A DNA stretch of 5,679 nucleotides from positions 1 to 5,679 of the forward strand of contig DNHM01000232.1 of assembly GCA_003485885.1 (NCBI GenBank), read 5' to 3'. The DNA comes from Acidimicrobiaceae bacterium (GTDB lineage: Bacteria > Actinomycetota > Acidimicrobiia > Acidimicrobiales > UBA10347). Shown piece after piece: positions 1-5,163 of this stretch. Each line of letters opens with the position of its first letter. Within the stretch, counting starts at the first letter, position 1. The translations under genes were made by a program, and so were the position numbers. Below the pieces are notes generated by a model that made no database searches, was not told the DNA's origin, and was given only the letters and a program-made list of their open reading frames with translations.

Positions 1-730
1 CGTCAGACAGGATGCGAGCGGTGAGATCGTCGTCAGGGGAGGTCACCTGGTTGCCGACTTGACGTGCTCCGCCGAGGATGACCTCGCGGCTCCGCGGATA
101 CACGTACGCAACCCGGTCGGCATCACTCTCGTCCGACACGCCTTCATTGATACCTGGGTTAGCGACCGCCACCACCTGACCGCGGATCGGGAACATGGTG
201 TCATCGCCAACAAGATCGCGGGCTGCCAATCCTGCGCAGTTGACGATCACGTCGGCCTCCAGATCTTCAAGCGACGTGACCGCGTTGGTGGTAATAGTTA
301 CGCCCTGGTCGACAAGGCGACTGGTCAACCAATCGAGGTATATCGGTGGCTCGACGATGAAGCCGTCGATCTCGAAACCTGCAGCGTATTCGGGAGGTAA
401 TTCATGGTCGCCGAGGCGGCGAACAAACGGCGTGGATTCCCACCACAGCGGTCCGGGATCAACCCGCTCGAACTCACGTTGCATGAGTGGGGCGATGCCG
501 CTGCTCGAGTCAGCAGCGATTGTGGCAAAACGTTCGCGGGTTGTAAGCGCCCATTGGCGAACCCGCACCTGGGGCTCCGCTGTCGTCGTGGTCCAGATTG
601 CGGCGGCGACCACCGAAACAGTGTCGGGATGTCGTTCCCGGGCGACGATGTCGACCGACCACCCGGCCTCGACGAGCGCGGCCGCAGTCGTCAATCCAGA
701 AACCCCTGCCCCTACAACGGTCACATGCAT
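1..730 (-). CDS. D-amino-acid oxidase family FAD-dependent oxidoreductase (3' end outside window)
   Basis: The frame reads open from the ATG at 730 to the left edge, giving 243 residues without a stop; the C-terminal third is missing. Visible signatures are an N-terminal dinucleotide-binding loop GAGVSG (residues 7-12) for FAD, a VAAAIW segment near 41-46, NCAG at 164-167, RGQV at 183-186 and YVYPR...ILGG at 209-221. Their order and spacing match the D-amino-acid oxidase / D-aspartate oxidase fold. In that family these enzymes oxidatively deaminate a D-amino acid to an imino acid, releasing H2O2. Tyr209 aligns by eye with the substrate-binding Tyr of the YIIP motif. The carboxylate-binding Arg lies beyond the edge, so substrate class is open. 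There is no signal peptide. The start is set by the FAD motif, although no clear Shine-Dalgarno precedes it; an in-frame GTG at 736 is an alternative. It lies 65 bp downstream of the dioxygenase gene on the same strand, so co-transcription is likely. Confidence 0.85.
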   Translation of the reverse strand, partial: MHVTVVGAGVSGLTTAAALVEAGWSVDIVARERHPDTVSVVAAAIWTTTTAEPQVRVRQWALTTRERFATIAADSSSGIAPLMQREFERVDPGPLWWESTPFVRRLGDHELPPEYAAGFEIDGFIVEPPIYLDWLTSRLVDQGVTITTNAVTSLEDLEADVIVNCAGLAARDLVGDDTMFPIRGQVVAVANPGINEGVSDESDADRVAYVYPRSREVILGGARQVGNQVTSPDDDLTARILSD

Positions 731-795
731 GGCCACAGCGTAGACCGCACGTCTTCCAGCCAACGCAGCCTGGGGCCAGCGCCAAGCTGCCTTGA

Positions 796-2031
796 CTAGC
801 TCCGTTGATCGAAGGCCTGTTTTGGCTTCTCTTCCGCACCTTCACGGGCAGTCCGGACCACCTCTCGAAGTGTGTAATCCGCATGGAGATCTTCTGTGCT
901 GGAATCCGGGCCGAGCTCACCGACACGGACATAACGTCCTTCGTCTGCGGCTAGACGAATCGCTGCGAGTGCACCCGCTGGCTCGCCTGCCATCCCTCGT
1001 GCGCCGAATCCATGGCCCTCGTTGGTCTGCGAGCCGGTCGAAGCCTGATAACCCATGCGGTGCAGGAGCTTCGGGCTTGCACGTTGAAGCACCTCGGGCC
1101 GAACAGACAACATCCAGTTTTCTTGCTGCTTCATCCACGGCTTGTGCATGCCGTTCAGCATGGCTATACGCGGCTCGTCGGTGTGATTGATACCAGTGCC
1201 GTGAAGGAGGCGGCCGTCGTAGACGAGCGCAGTGCCGGCCTTGGCCTCGATGTTGATTGCTGGAGGCAACTTGCCAACCGGTTGGCCATGGCGAAACGCA
1301 TCCGAGACCGTCGTGTGACTACCCGGAATCACCAGCGTTCCGCCGTTGGTTTCGTCCATGTCGGTGACCGCCGTGAGCACATTTACCAACAATGGATTAC
1401 GAGCCTCGAAGCCGTTGCCCTGGTCCTGATGTAAGGCTTGGGGCACGCCACCCTTGAGCGACATGGCAGCGATCAGCGACCCGCAGATCCAGTCTGGGCC
1501 CAATGCCTCGTCCAACAGTTGCTCGATCAGCGCACCAGCCTGCATCACCGATGGATGCTGCTCGATCAGCAGTTCGAAACACCGGCCCTTGTTGACGCAG
1601 CAATTGATGTTTTGGCCGCTGGGGGTCTTCTGTGCGATGCCAGCGAGCCGCTCCCCTTCTGCCTGCTCCAACACTCGATCTCGAACGCGTGCCACCTGCT
1701 CCTGGGACAAGGCATCTTCAACCAGGCCATACCCCCACTGCAGGATGTCAGCCCGCAATCGTGCAATGTCTTTGGTCGGCTGCGGTAGGTCCACGTCTGC
1801 CCAATACGGGTGTTTCGATCCGGTCGTCGTGTCGTAGTACGAGCCTGGACGAAATTCCCAGTTTCCCCAAGTACTACTGCGTTGAGGCGGCACGATGTAG
1901 ATCTCGGGGTTGTTCTCCAGCACCGATTTCATCGGCTCTCGAGATGTTCTTTCGGCCCGGTACATCTGCATGTCCGATGACGACTTGGCCTTGATGAACT
2001 CGGGATCAAATTCTTTCGGAATCTGATGCAT
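796..2031 (-). CDS. Phytanoyl-CoA dioxygenase (PhyH)-like Fe(II)/2-oxoglutarate oxygenase
   Basis: This is a 411-residue soluble protein. The double-stranded beta-helix core spans roughly residues 90-295. It carries the iron-binding HxD pair His201/Asp203 (in ALHQDQGN), the family-typical GGTLVIPGSH at 230-239, the distal iron His277 (LLHGTG) and Arg288 (EPRIAML), which should bind the 2-oxoglutarate carboxylate. All expected catalytic residues are present, so an active hydroxylase is likely. PhyH-family members hydroxylate varied small molecules such as acyl-CoAs, ectoine and secondary metabolites; no substrate can be assigned here. About 85 residues precede the core and about 110 follow it, making it longer than many family members of about 300 residues. 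The ATG at 2031 is preferred because GGGAG lies 7 nt upstream. An in-frame TTG at 2097 would add 22 residues but has no ribosome-binding site. It is probably the first gene of an operon with the flavin oxidase downstream. Confidence 0.88.
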   Translation of the reverse strand: MHQIPKEFDPEFIKAKSSSDMQMYRAERTSREPMKSVLENNPEIYIVPPQRSSTWGNWEFRPGSYYDTTTGSKHPYWADVDLPQPTKDIARLRADILQWGYGLVEDALSQEQVARVRDRVLEQAEGERLAGIAQKTPSGQNINCCVNKGRCFELLIEQHPSVMQAGALIEQLLDEALGPDWICGSLIAAMSLKGGVPQALHQDQGNGFEARNPLLVNVLTAVTDMDETNGGTLVIPGSHTTVSDAFRHGQPVGKLPPAINIEAKAGTALVYDGRLLHGTGINHTDEPRIAMLNGMHKPWMKQQENWMLSVRPEVLQRASPKLLHRMGYQASTGSQTNEGHGFGARGMAGEPAGALAAIRLAADEGRYVRVGELGPDSSTEDLHADYTLREVVRTAREGAEEKPKQAFDQRS

Positions 2032-2038
2032 GATCGAT

Positions 2039-2043
2039 CTCCC
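2039..2043 (-). promoter_or_regulatory. Ribosome-binding site for the PhyH-like gene
   Basis: Read on the minus strand, GGGAG sits 7 nt before the ATG at 2031. This decides the start in favour of the 411-residue form over the TTG at 2097. Confidence 0.65.
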
Positions 2044-2204
2044 AGCGCGTTCTTGTGTTGCGACCGCCACCACGAACTTAGTGAGCCTCGCCGCCAACGT
2101 CTAAACCGGTCGCATGGTTACAACGGCCGCATGTGCTCAACAGACGACGTAGCTGACAGCAGCAAACCACCAAGGTTGACGAACGTGAACGTTGCACCAG
2201 CACC

Positions 2205-2234
2205 GTGCCCGCCAGGCCCTCTTCACGTGGGCAC
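2205..2234. repeat. Inverted repeat GTGCCC-N18-GGGCAC
   Basis: Perfect 6-bp arms at 2205-2210 and 2229-2234 flank an 18-nt spacer, with a CACGTG palindrome at 2224-2229 overlapping the right arm. Its position in a divergent promoter region would suit a regulator site, but a 6-bp repeat of this kind can also occur by chance. Confidence 0.3.
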
Positions 2235-2244
2235 CTCTTCGCGT

Positions 2245-2261
2245 TAGGACCTTGGTCCCTA
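2245..2261. promoter_or_regulatory. Candidate operator palindrome in divergent spacer
   Basis: The 17-bp element TAGGACCTTGGTCCCTA contains perfect 5-bp arms GGACC/GGTCC around TT, with further near-symmetry outside. It lies about 95 bp before the desaturase start and about 215 bp before the dioxygenase start. It has no T-run, so a protein-binding site is more plausible than a terminator. The assignment is inference from symmetry and location only. Confidence 0.35.
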
Positions 2262-2343
2262 GCTCGCACCGCTGGTTTGCAGAATGATCGCCGCTGTCGA
2301 CCGCACCAGGTCGCCGGGTTTACGCCCACCATCTGACGTCGCC

Positions 2344-2348
2344 AGGAA
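2344..2348 (+). promoter_or_regulatory. Ribosome-binding site for the desaturase
   Basis: AGGAA lies 6 nt before the GTG at 2355 and supports that GTG as the start, in the absence of a better-placed ATG before the conserved membrane region. Confidence 0.6.
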
Positions 2349-2354
2349 GCACTC

Positions 2355-3408
2355 GTGTCAGCCACCACGCCACACACCGAACCCTCTCGCGGTGAGGAGC
2401 GACAGCCCACCGGCCTCAAACCTGTACTGCGGGTGATTCCATCGAGCTGCTACGAACGTTCGACGGCGCGCGGCCTGTTCTTGTTCGGGCGAGATCTCAT
2501 CATGTACTTCCTGATCATCGCTGGCCTGCTCAGCACCGACAACTGGCTGTTGCTGTTCCCGCTTTGGGCACTCTCGGGGATCGTTGTGGCCAGCCTGTTC
2601 GTCATCGGACACGACGCCGCCCACAAGGCGCTCTTCGATTCGAGACGTCTTAACGCGGTCGTTGCACGTGTGGCCATGCTTCCTTCGCTGCACGCCACTG
2701 AATTGTGGATCTTCGGTCACAACCGCGTCCACCATGGCCACACGTTGCGAGAGGGATTCGACTTTGTGTGGCATCCCGTAACCGCCGAGCAATACCGGTC
2801 AATGTCCCGGCTCGCACGGGCGCGACATCGGTTCGAATGGGGACCGTTCGGAGCCGGGCGCCTACTACGAACGCGAGGTGTGGTGGAACAAGATGGTTCG
2901 CTACTTACCCCACAACCGCTGGCGGAAGCCGATGCGACGGGACAAGCTGTTGGTCACGAGTTTCCTGGTAACCACCCTGGCGGTGCTACTTCTCATCTCT
3001 GGAACATCTGGTATCTGGTTATGGGTCAAGGTGGTGATTCTTCCGTTTGTGCTGTTCTGCCAAACGATTGGCTGGGTGGTCTATGTGCACCACATTGCTC
3101 CGGATATTCGGTGGTGGTCGCGTCACGAGTGGAACCGTTTTCATGGTCAGATGGAAGGCACCACCATTCTGAATGGACCGCCGGGGTGGGACTTCTTCTT
3201 CCACTGGATCATGGTCCACGTTCCCCATCACGTTGACATGAGTATTCCGTGTTATCACCTGCCCGAAGCCGCCCGAGCGATCTCAGCAGCGTTCCCGGAA
3301 ACGGTCAAGGAACAACCGATCCGACTGCGCGACTACCTGGCGTCAGTCCGCCAATGCAAGGTCCACGACTTCGACACCGGCACATGGGCGACCTATCCGC
3401 CGACGTGA
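2355..3408 (+). pseudogene. Membrane fatty acid desaturase, split by a single-base frameshift
   Basis: The GTG at 2355 opens a frame that carries hydrophobic segments near residues 48-60 and 64-85, the first His box HDAAH (86-90) and the second, HNRVHH (122-127). After GPFGAG (163-168) the original frame turns to non-homologous sequence and stops at 3236. The true continuation, starting AYYEREVWWNKM, is one base out of phase. Removing one G from GGG at 2856-2858 gives a continuous 350-residue protein, a usual length for the family. The restored second half has a long hydrophobic stretch (about 203-236) and the third His box HVPHH (288-292). Such di-iron enzymes sit in the cytoplasmic membrane and introduce double bonds into acyl chains or related lipids. 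Regiospecificity cannot be read here. The damage is either a real inactivating insertion or a sequencing/assembly error; the otherwise intact second half, with no other stop or frameshift, suggests an error or a very recent event. Confidence 0.85.
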
Positions 3409-3461
3409 CACATGCAATGTTGTTGTCGCTTACGACCCAGCATCCACTGCACTGGCAGTTG

Positions 3462-3475
3462 CAGCGTTGGCTGCT
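3462..3475. terminator. Weak stem-loop between desaturase and MazF remnant
   Basis: GCAGC-GTTG-GCTGC forms a 5-bp stem with a 4-nt loop, 54 bp beyond the desaturase stop and in the space where two convergent genes meet. It lacks a T-tract, so it is only a weak terminator candidate. Nothing else is evident in 3409-3570 apart from an Ala-rich open frame without a start. Confidence 0.2.
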
Positions 3476-3570
3476 GTCCCGGCGATTGTCTGTTCACTGC
3501 CGATGATCACTGCTCCGGCAGCGGGCGAGACGACTACTGCAGCTGCGCATGTCATCCCGGACAACAACGC

Positions 3571-3806
3571 CTAGATCCAACCTGACTCAGAGGCCAAGAT
3601 GTACGCGAAGTGCCTGGCCGGTTGTTCCGCGACTGCGAACTCAAGTGAACCAACCACCTTGCCGAGGCGTTCGACCGCGACGGAACGAATTTGCTCGGCT
3701 TGGGCCTTGGAGTCGACGTCGAGTCCGGTCTCGTCTGCTGGCAACAGCACCTGGAACGGATAGATGCGATCGGTGTTTCGACGTGACCCGGCACAACGGT
3801 GATCAC
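3571..3806 (-). pseudogene. Degenerate MazF/PemK-family endoribonuclease toxin
   Basis: Read on the minus strand, a frame around 3806-3789 gives VITVVP. One base out, from about 3779 down to 3571, the reading is NTDRIYPFQVLLPADE, then GLDVDS, then QIRSVAVERLGKVVGSL. This order (VITVVPVTSN, then YPF, then LPA...GLD.DS, then QIR.V...RLG) is the central and C-terminal signature of MazF/PemK mRNA interferases. Removing one G near 3787-3789 and one A near 3776-3778 restores VITVVPVTSNTDRIYPF. The N-terminal part, with the family's RRGEIWW-type strand and the RPV region, is absent: the sequence beyond 3806 is unrelated, and 3847 onward belongs to the divergent antitoxin gene. The tail after VGSL also does not resemble a MazF C-terminus. 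It is therefore a fossil with two frameshifts and a lost 5' end, and no MazE-like partner is visible. Confidence 0.75.
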
Positions 3807-3824
3807 TCCTCGACCACATGGAGC

Positions 3825-3840
3825 CCTACTTTGGTAGGTT
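3825..3840 (+). promoter_or_regulatory. Candidate operator and leaderless promoter of the toxin-antitoxin operon
   Basis: CCTAC-TTTG-GTAGG is a perfect 5-bp inverted repeat at 3825-3838, just before the antitoxin ATG at 3847. TAGGTT at 3835-3840 fits the TANNNT form of a -10 element and would start transcription at or next to the ATG. This would explain the lack of a good ribosome-binding site. The palindrome overlaps the -10 element, as expected if the antitoxin represses its own operon. The promoter and operator roles are inferred; no good -35 element is seen. Confidence 0.4.
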
Positions 3841-3846
3841 GTCGGT

Positions 3847-4074
3847 ATGGCTGTAACGAAACGGAAAATGACGGTCAGCATCGATGCTGACCTTGTTGCT
3901 GAAATGGAACTCGCAAATGAGCCAGTTTCGGTGCAGGTAAATCAGGCGGTGAGCGAGTCGATCGCGCTACGCCGCCAGCACCGCTTGCTTCGCGAGATGC
4001 TCGACGACTTCGACGCCGAACTTGGACCGGTCGACCCTGCACTCCTCGACAAGTACCGAGAGTTGATGGCGTGA
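3847..4074 (+). CDS. VapB-like ribbon-helix-helix antitoxin
   Basis: This 75-residue protein has the layout of ribbon-helix-helix antitoxins. A short basic N-terminus leads into a beta strand (KMTVSIDADL, 7-16), then a helix, and a conserved-looking VQVNQAVSESIALRRQHRLL stretch (29-48). The acidic C-terminal tail (EMLDDFDAELGPVDPALL) is of the type that wraps and neutralises a PIN toxin. It should dimerise, bind operator DNA through the N-terminal ribbon and inhibit the next gene's product. It overlaps that gene by 4 bp (GTGA), indicating translational coupling. The ATG at 3847 is the natural start, with no strong ribosome-binding site but a possible leaderless promoter. The antitoxin role rests on fold pattern and context and is strong; the exact subfamily name is less certain. 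Confidence 0.8.
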   Translation: MAVTKRKMTVSIDADLVAEMELANEPVSVQVNQAVSESIALRRQHRLLREMLDDFDAELGPVDPALLDKYRELMA

Positions 4075-4478
4075 TCCTGGTCCTCGATGCCGAAGCAGTC
4101 TCAAACCTGCGTTCGCCAGACGAGAAACACATCGATTCAGTTCGGGCCGCCATCCAGGTCGCCATTGAACTGAAACGCCCAGTCCTCGTGCCGGCAGTAG
4201 TTCTTGCCGAGCTCTATCGCGGAGCTCGCGAGAACGCCTCGCTCGATGCACTCTTGAATCGCGATGGCCGACTACTCACCAAAGACACCAGCAGAGAATT
4301 CGCCAGATTCGTCGGAGGTGTTCTCGCCGCTGCAGGGGCAGATTCATCAGACATGGTCGATGCCCACTGCGTAGCCACAGCTGTCGAGCGAGGTGGTGGC
4401 GTCATCCTCACCGGCGACGCCACCGACATGACACGGCTAGCAGCCTCCTATTCACATGTTACGGTCGCTGCCTTATAG
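4071..4478 (+). CDS. VapC-like PIN-domain ribonuclease toxin
   Basis: This 135-residue single-domain protein starts with GTG inside the antitoxin's last codons. The PIN-domain acidic residues are in order: Asp6 in LVLDAEAV, Glu47 in VLAELYRG, Asp97 (with Asp94) in DMVDAH, and Asp116 (with Asp119) in TGDATDM. In VapC toxins these coordinate Mg2+ or Mn2+ for cleavage of RNA, often tRNA or rRNA. The length of about 130 residues is normal and nothing appears missing, so the toxin is probably active unless bound by the antitoxin. It has no signal peptide or membrane segment, so it should be cytoplasmic. The RNA target cannot be predicted from sequence alone. The operon ends here; the next gene is convergent. 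Confidence 0.88.
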   Translation: MILVLDAEAVSNLRSPDEKHIDSVRAAIQVAIELKRPVLVPAVVLAELYRGARENASLDALLNRDGRLLTKDTSREFARFVGGVLAAAGADSSDMVDAHCVATAVERGGGVILTGDATDMTRLAASYSHVTVAAL

Positions 4479-4490
4479 CGGAACACGACT

Positions 4491-4502
4491 CTCGATATCG
4501 AG
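4491..4502. repeat. Perfect 12-bp palindrome CTCGATATCGAG
   Basis: A perfect palindrome lies 12 bp after the toxin stop. It has no loop, so a hairpin terminator is less likely than a protein site or chance. A partial copy, ATCGAG, recurs at 4515-4520. Confidence 0.3.
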
Positions 4503-4519
4503 CGATTCCAGGACATCGA

Positions 4520-4536
4520 GTTGACCGTGCGTCAAC
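4520..4536. terminator. Stem-loop between convergent genes
   Basis: GTTGAC-CGTGC-GTCAAC has perfect 6-bp arms and a 5-nt loop in the 85-bp space between the toxin stop (4478) and the stop of the convergent membrane-protein gene (4564). It could stop transcription from both sides. No T-tract follows on either strand, so it would not be a classical intrinsic terminator; location is the main support. Confidence 0.4.
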
Positions 4537-4563
4537 AAAGAGTGCCCCTCGTGAACGCTTACT

Positions 4564-4959
4564 CTAACCCTGAGCTAGGCGACCAGATCGGGGATCTGAT
4601 GCGAGCGTGAGCCTTCCAGGGTCGCTCCTCAGCCGTTCCGCCCAATTCATTACACGCGCCGCAGCGTACGACGCACCAGCGACGCCCCAGTTGGCACTTC
4701 CCCAAAGCCAGAAGTTCCAGTCGAGATAGCTTCCGCTGTGGTGGAGGCATCCTTCGGATCGGCCATTGACCAGCCAGCGATGGCAATCGCCCGTTGCTGC
4801 GGCGAGAAAAGGCGCTGCGACAAGGCACGTAAGCAGGACGAAGGAAATGAGTACTCGGCGGAGCCGGGAAGGCTGCGGTGTGCTTTTTGAGCTGAGTTCG
4901 GCTGCCATCACCGCAACCAGCGACAGAGCTGTCACGTACGCGATGGGCAGGCTCAACAT
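4564..4959 (-). CDS. Small hypothetical membrane protein
   Basis: I do not recognise this 131-residue protein. It has a hydrophobic segment at residues 3-20, a basic linker with RLRR at 32-35, a second strong segment at 36-56 and an aromatic-rich segment at about 80-102 that may be a third membrane pass. The tail is Arg-rich and polar. By the positive-inside rule the RLRR linker and tail face the cytoplasm, so the 57-80 loop would be outside. That loop has two cysteines, Cys59 and Cys71, that could pair. An in-frame TAG lies 21 bp upstream of the ATG, so the start cannot move far; no clear ribosome-binding site is seen. It sits alone between divergent and convergent neighbours. The protein-like composition supports a real gene, but a role cannot be given. 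Confidence 0.55.
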   Translation of the reverse strand: MLSLPIAYVTALSLVAVMAAELSSKSTPQPSRLRRVLISFVLLTCLVAAPFLAAATGDCHRWLVNGRSEGCLHHSGSYLDWNFWLWGSANWGVAGASYAAARVMNWAERLRSDPGRLTLASDPRSGRLAQG

Positions 4960-4978
4960 GAACAGCAGGACTCGATAC

Positions 4979-5036
4979 TAGGTGCCTCGAACGACGAAGT
5001 ACCGTTGTGCAATAGACAACACTTTTTTTGCACCTA
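4979..5036. repeat. Nested inverted repeats upstream of the second PhyH-like gene
   Basis: The outer arms TAGGTGC (4979-4985) and GCACCTA (5030-5036) are perfect 7-bp complements. Inside them GTTGT (5004-5008) and ACAAC (5016-5020) form a second stem with a 7-nt loop, followed by seven Ts at 5023-5029. The inner stem plus T-run looks like a weak plus-strand terminator, although no plus-strand gene precedes it closely. The element lies between two divergent genes. Confidence 0.45.
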
Positions 5037-5125
5037 AGTGGACAGCTCTTGAACCCTCAATCTTGAGCCAGGATCGTGAGGGAGCGGTTTGTGCTAACGG
5101 ACATCTCAGAACCCAGCGTGTGCCA

Positions 5126-5134
5126 TGCTATACC
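5126..5134 (+). promoter_or_regulatory. Candidate extended -10 promoter for the second PhyH-like gene
   Basis: TGCTATACC combines a TG extension with a TATACC hexamer matching TATAAT at four of six positions. It is 30 bp before the ATG at 5164, so a transcript would start near 5141 and include the ribosome-binding site. No good -35 element is seen, which is tolerable for an extended -10 promoter. Confidence 0.35.
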
Positions 5135-5146
5135 AGTCAGTCTGGG

Positions 5147-5154
5147 AAGAAAGG
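5147..5154 (+). promoter_or_regulatory. Ribosome-binding site for the second PhyH-like gene
   Basis: The purine run AAGAAAGG ends 9 nt before the ATG at 5164 and decides that start over the in-frame ATG at 5125, which has no ribosome-binding site. Confidence 0.55.
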
Positions 5155-5163
5155 CATGCATCG

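Larger units (their letters stand above)
2032..2354. other. Divergent intergenic region between dioxygenase and desaturase genes
   Basis: These 323 bp separate two outward-facing genes and should hold both promoters. Open frames here translate to non-protein-like, Cys/Arg-rich sequence, so I see no gene. I could not identify convincing -35/-10 pairs for either direction. Two inverted repeats, at 2205-2234 and 2245-2261, are the only clear structure and are listed separately. The proximal 11 bp hold the ribosome-binding site of the desaturase. Confidence 0.6.

Noticed and set aside
59..799. Several plus-strand open frames opposite the flavin oxidase
   Set aside because: They translate to low-complexity or Arg/Ser-rich sequence and lie antisense to a frame with clear FAD-oxidase motifs.
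2032..2097. TTG start at 2097 for the PhyH-like gene
   Set aside because: It has no ribosome-binding site, and the ATG at 2031 has GGGAG at good spacing.
2859..3236. Reading the desaturase in its first frame to a 293-residue protein
   Set aside because: After residue 168 the sequence loses all desaturase character, while the next frame supplies the missing membrane segment and third His box.
3413..3574. Plus-strand Ala/Val-rich open frame ending at TAG 3572
   Set aside because: It has no start codon, no ribosome-binding site and no recognisable motif; the composition can arise by chance in GC-rich DNA.
3571..3819. Intact 82-residue protein starting at ATG 3819 on the minus strand
   Set aside because: The first 14 or so residues are non-homologous and the neighbouring frame carries the preceding MazF strand VITVVP, so a broken gene explains the sequence better.
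5125..5163. Upstream ATG at 5125 for the second PhyH-like gene
   Set aside because: It has no ribosome-binding site and overlaps a candidate -10 element; the ATG at 5164 has a good one.
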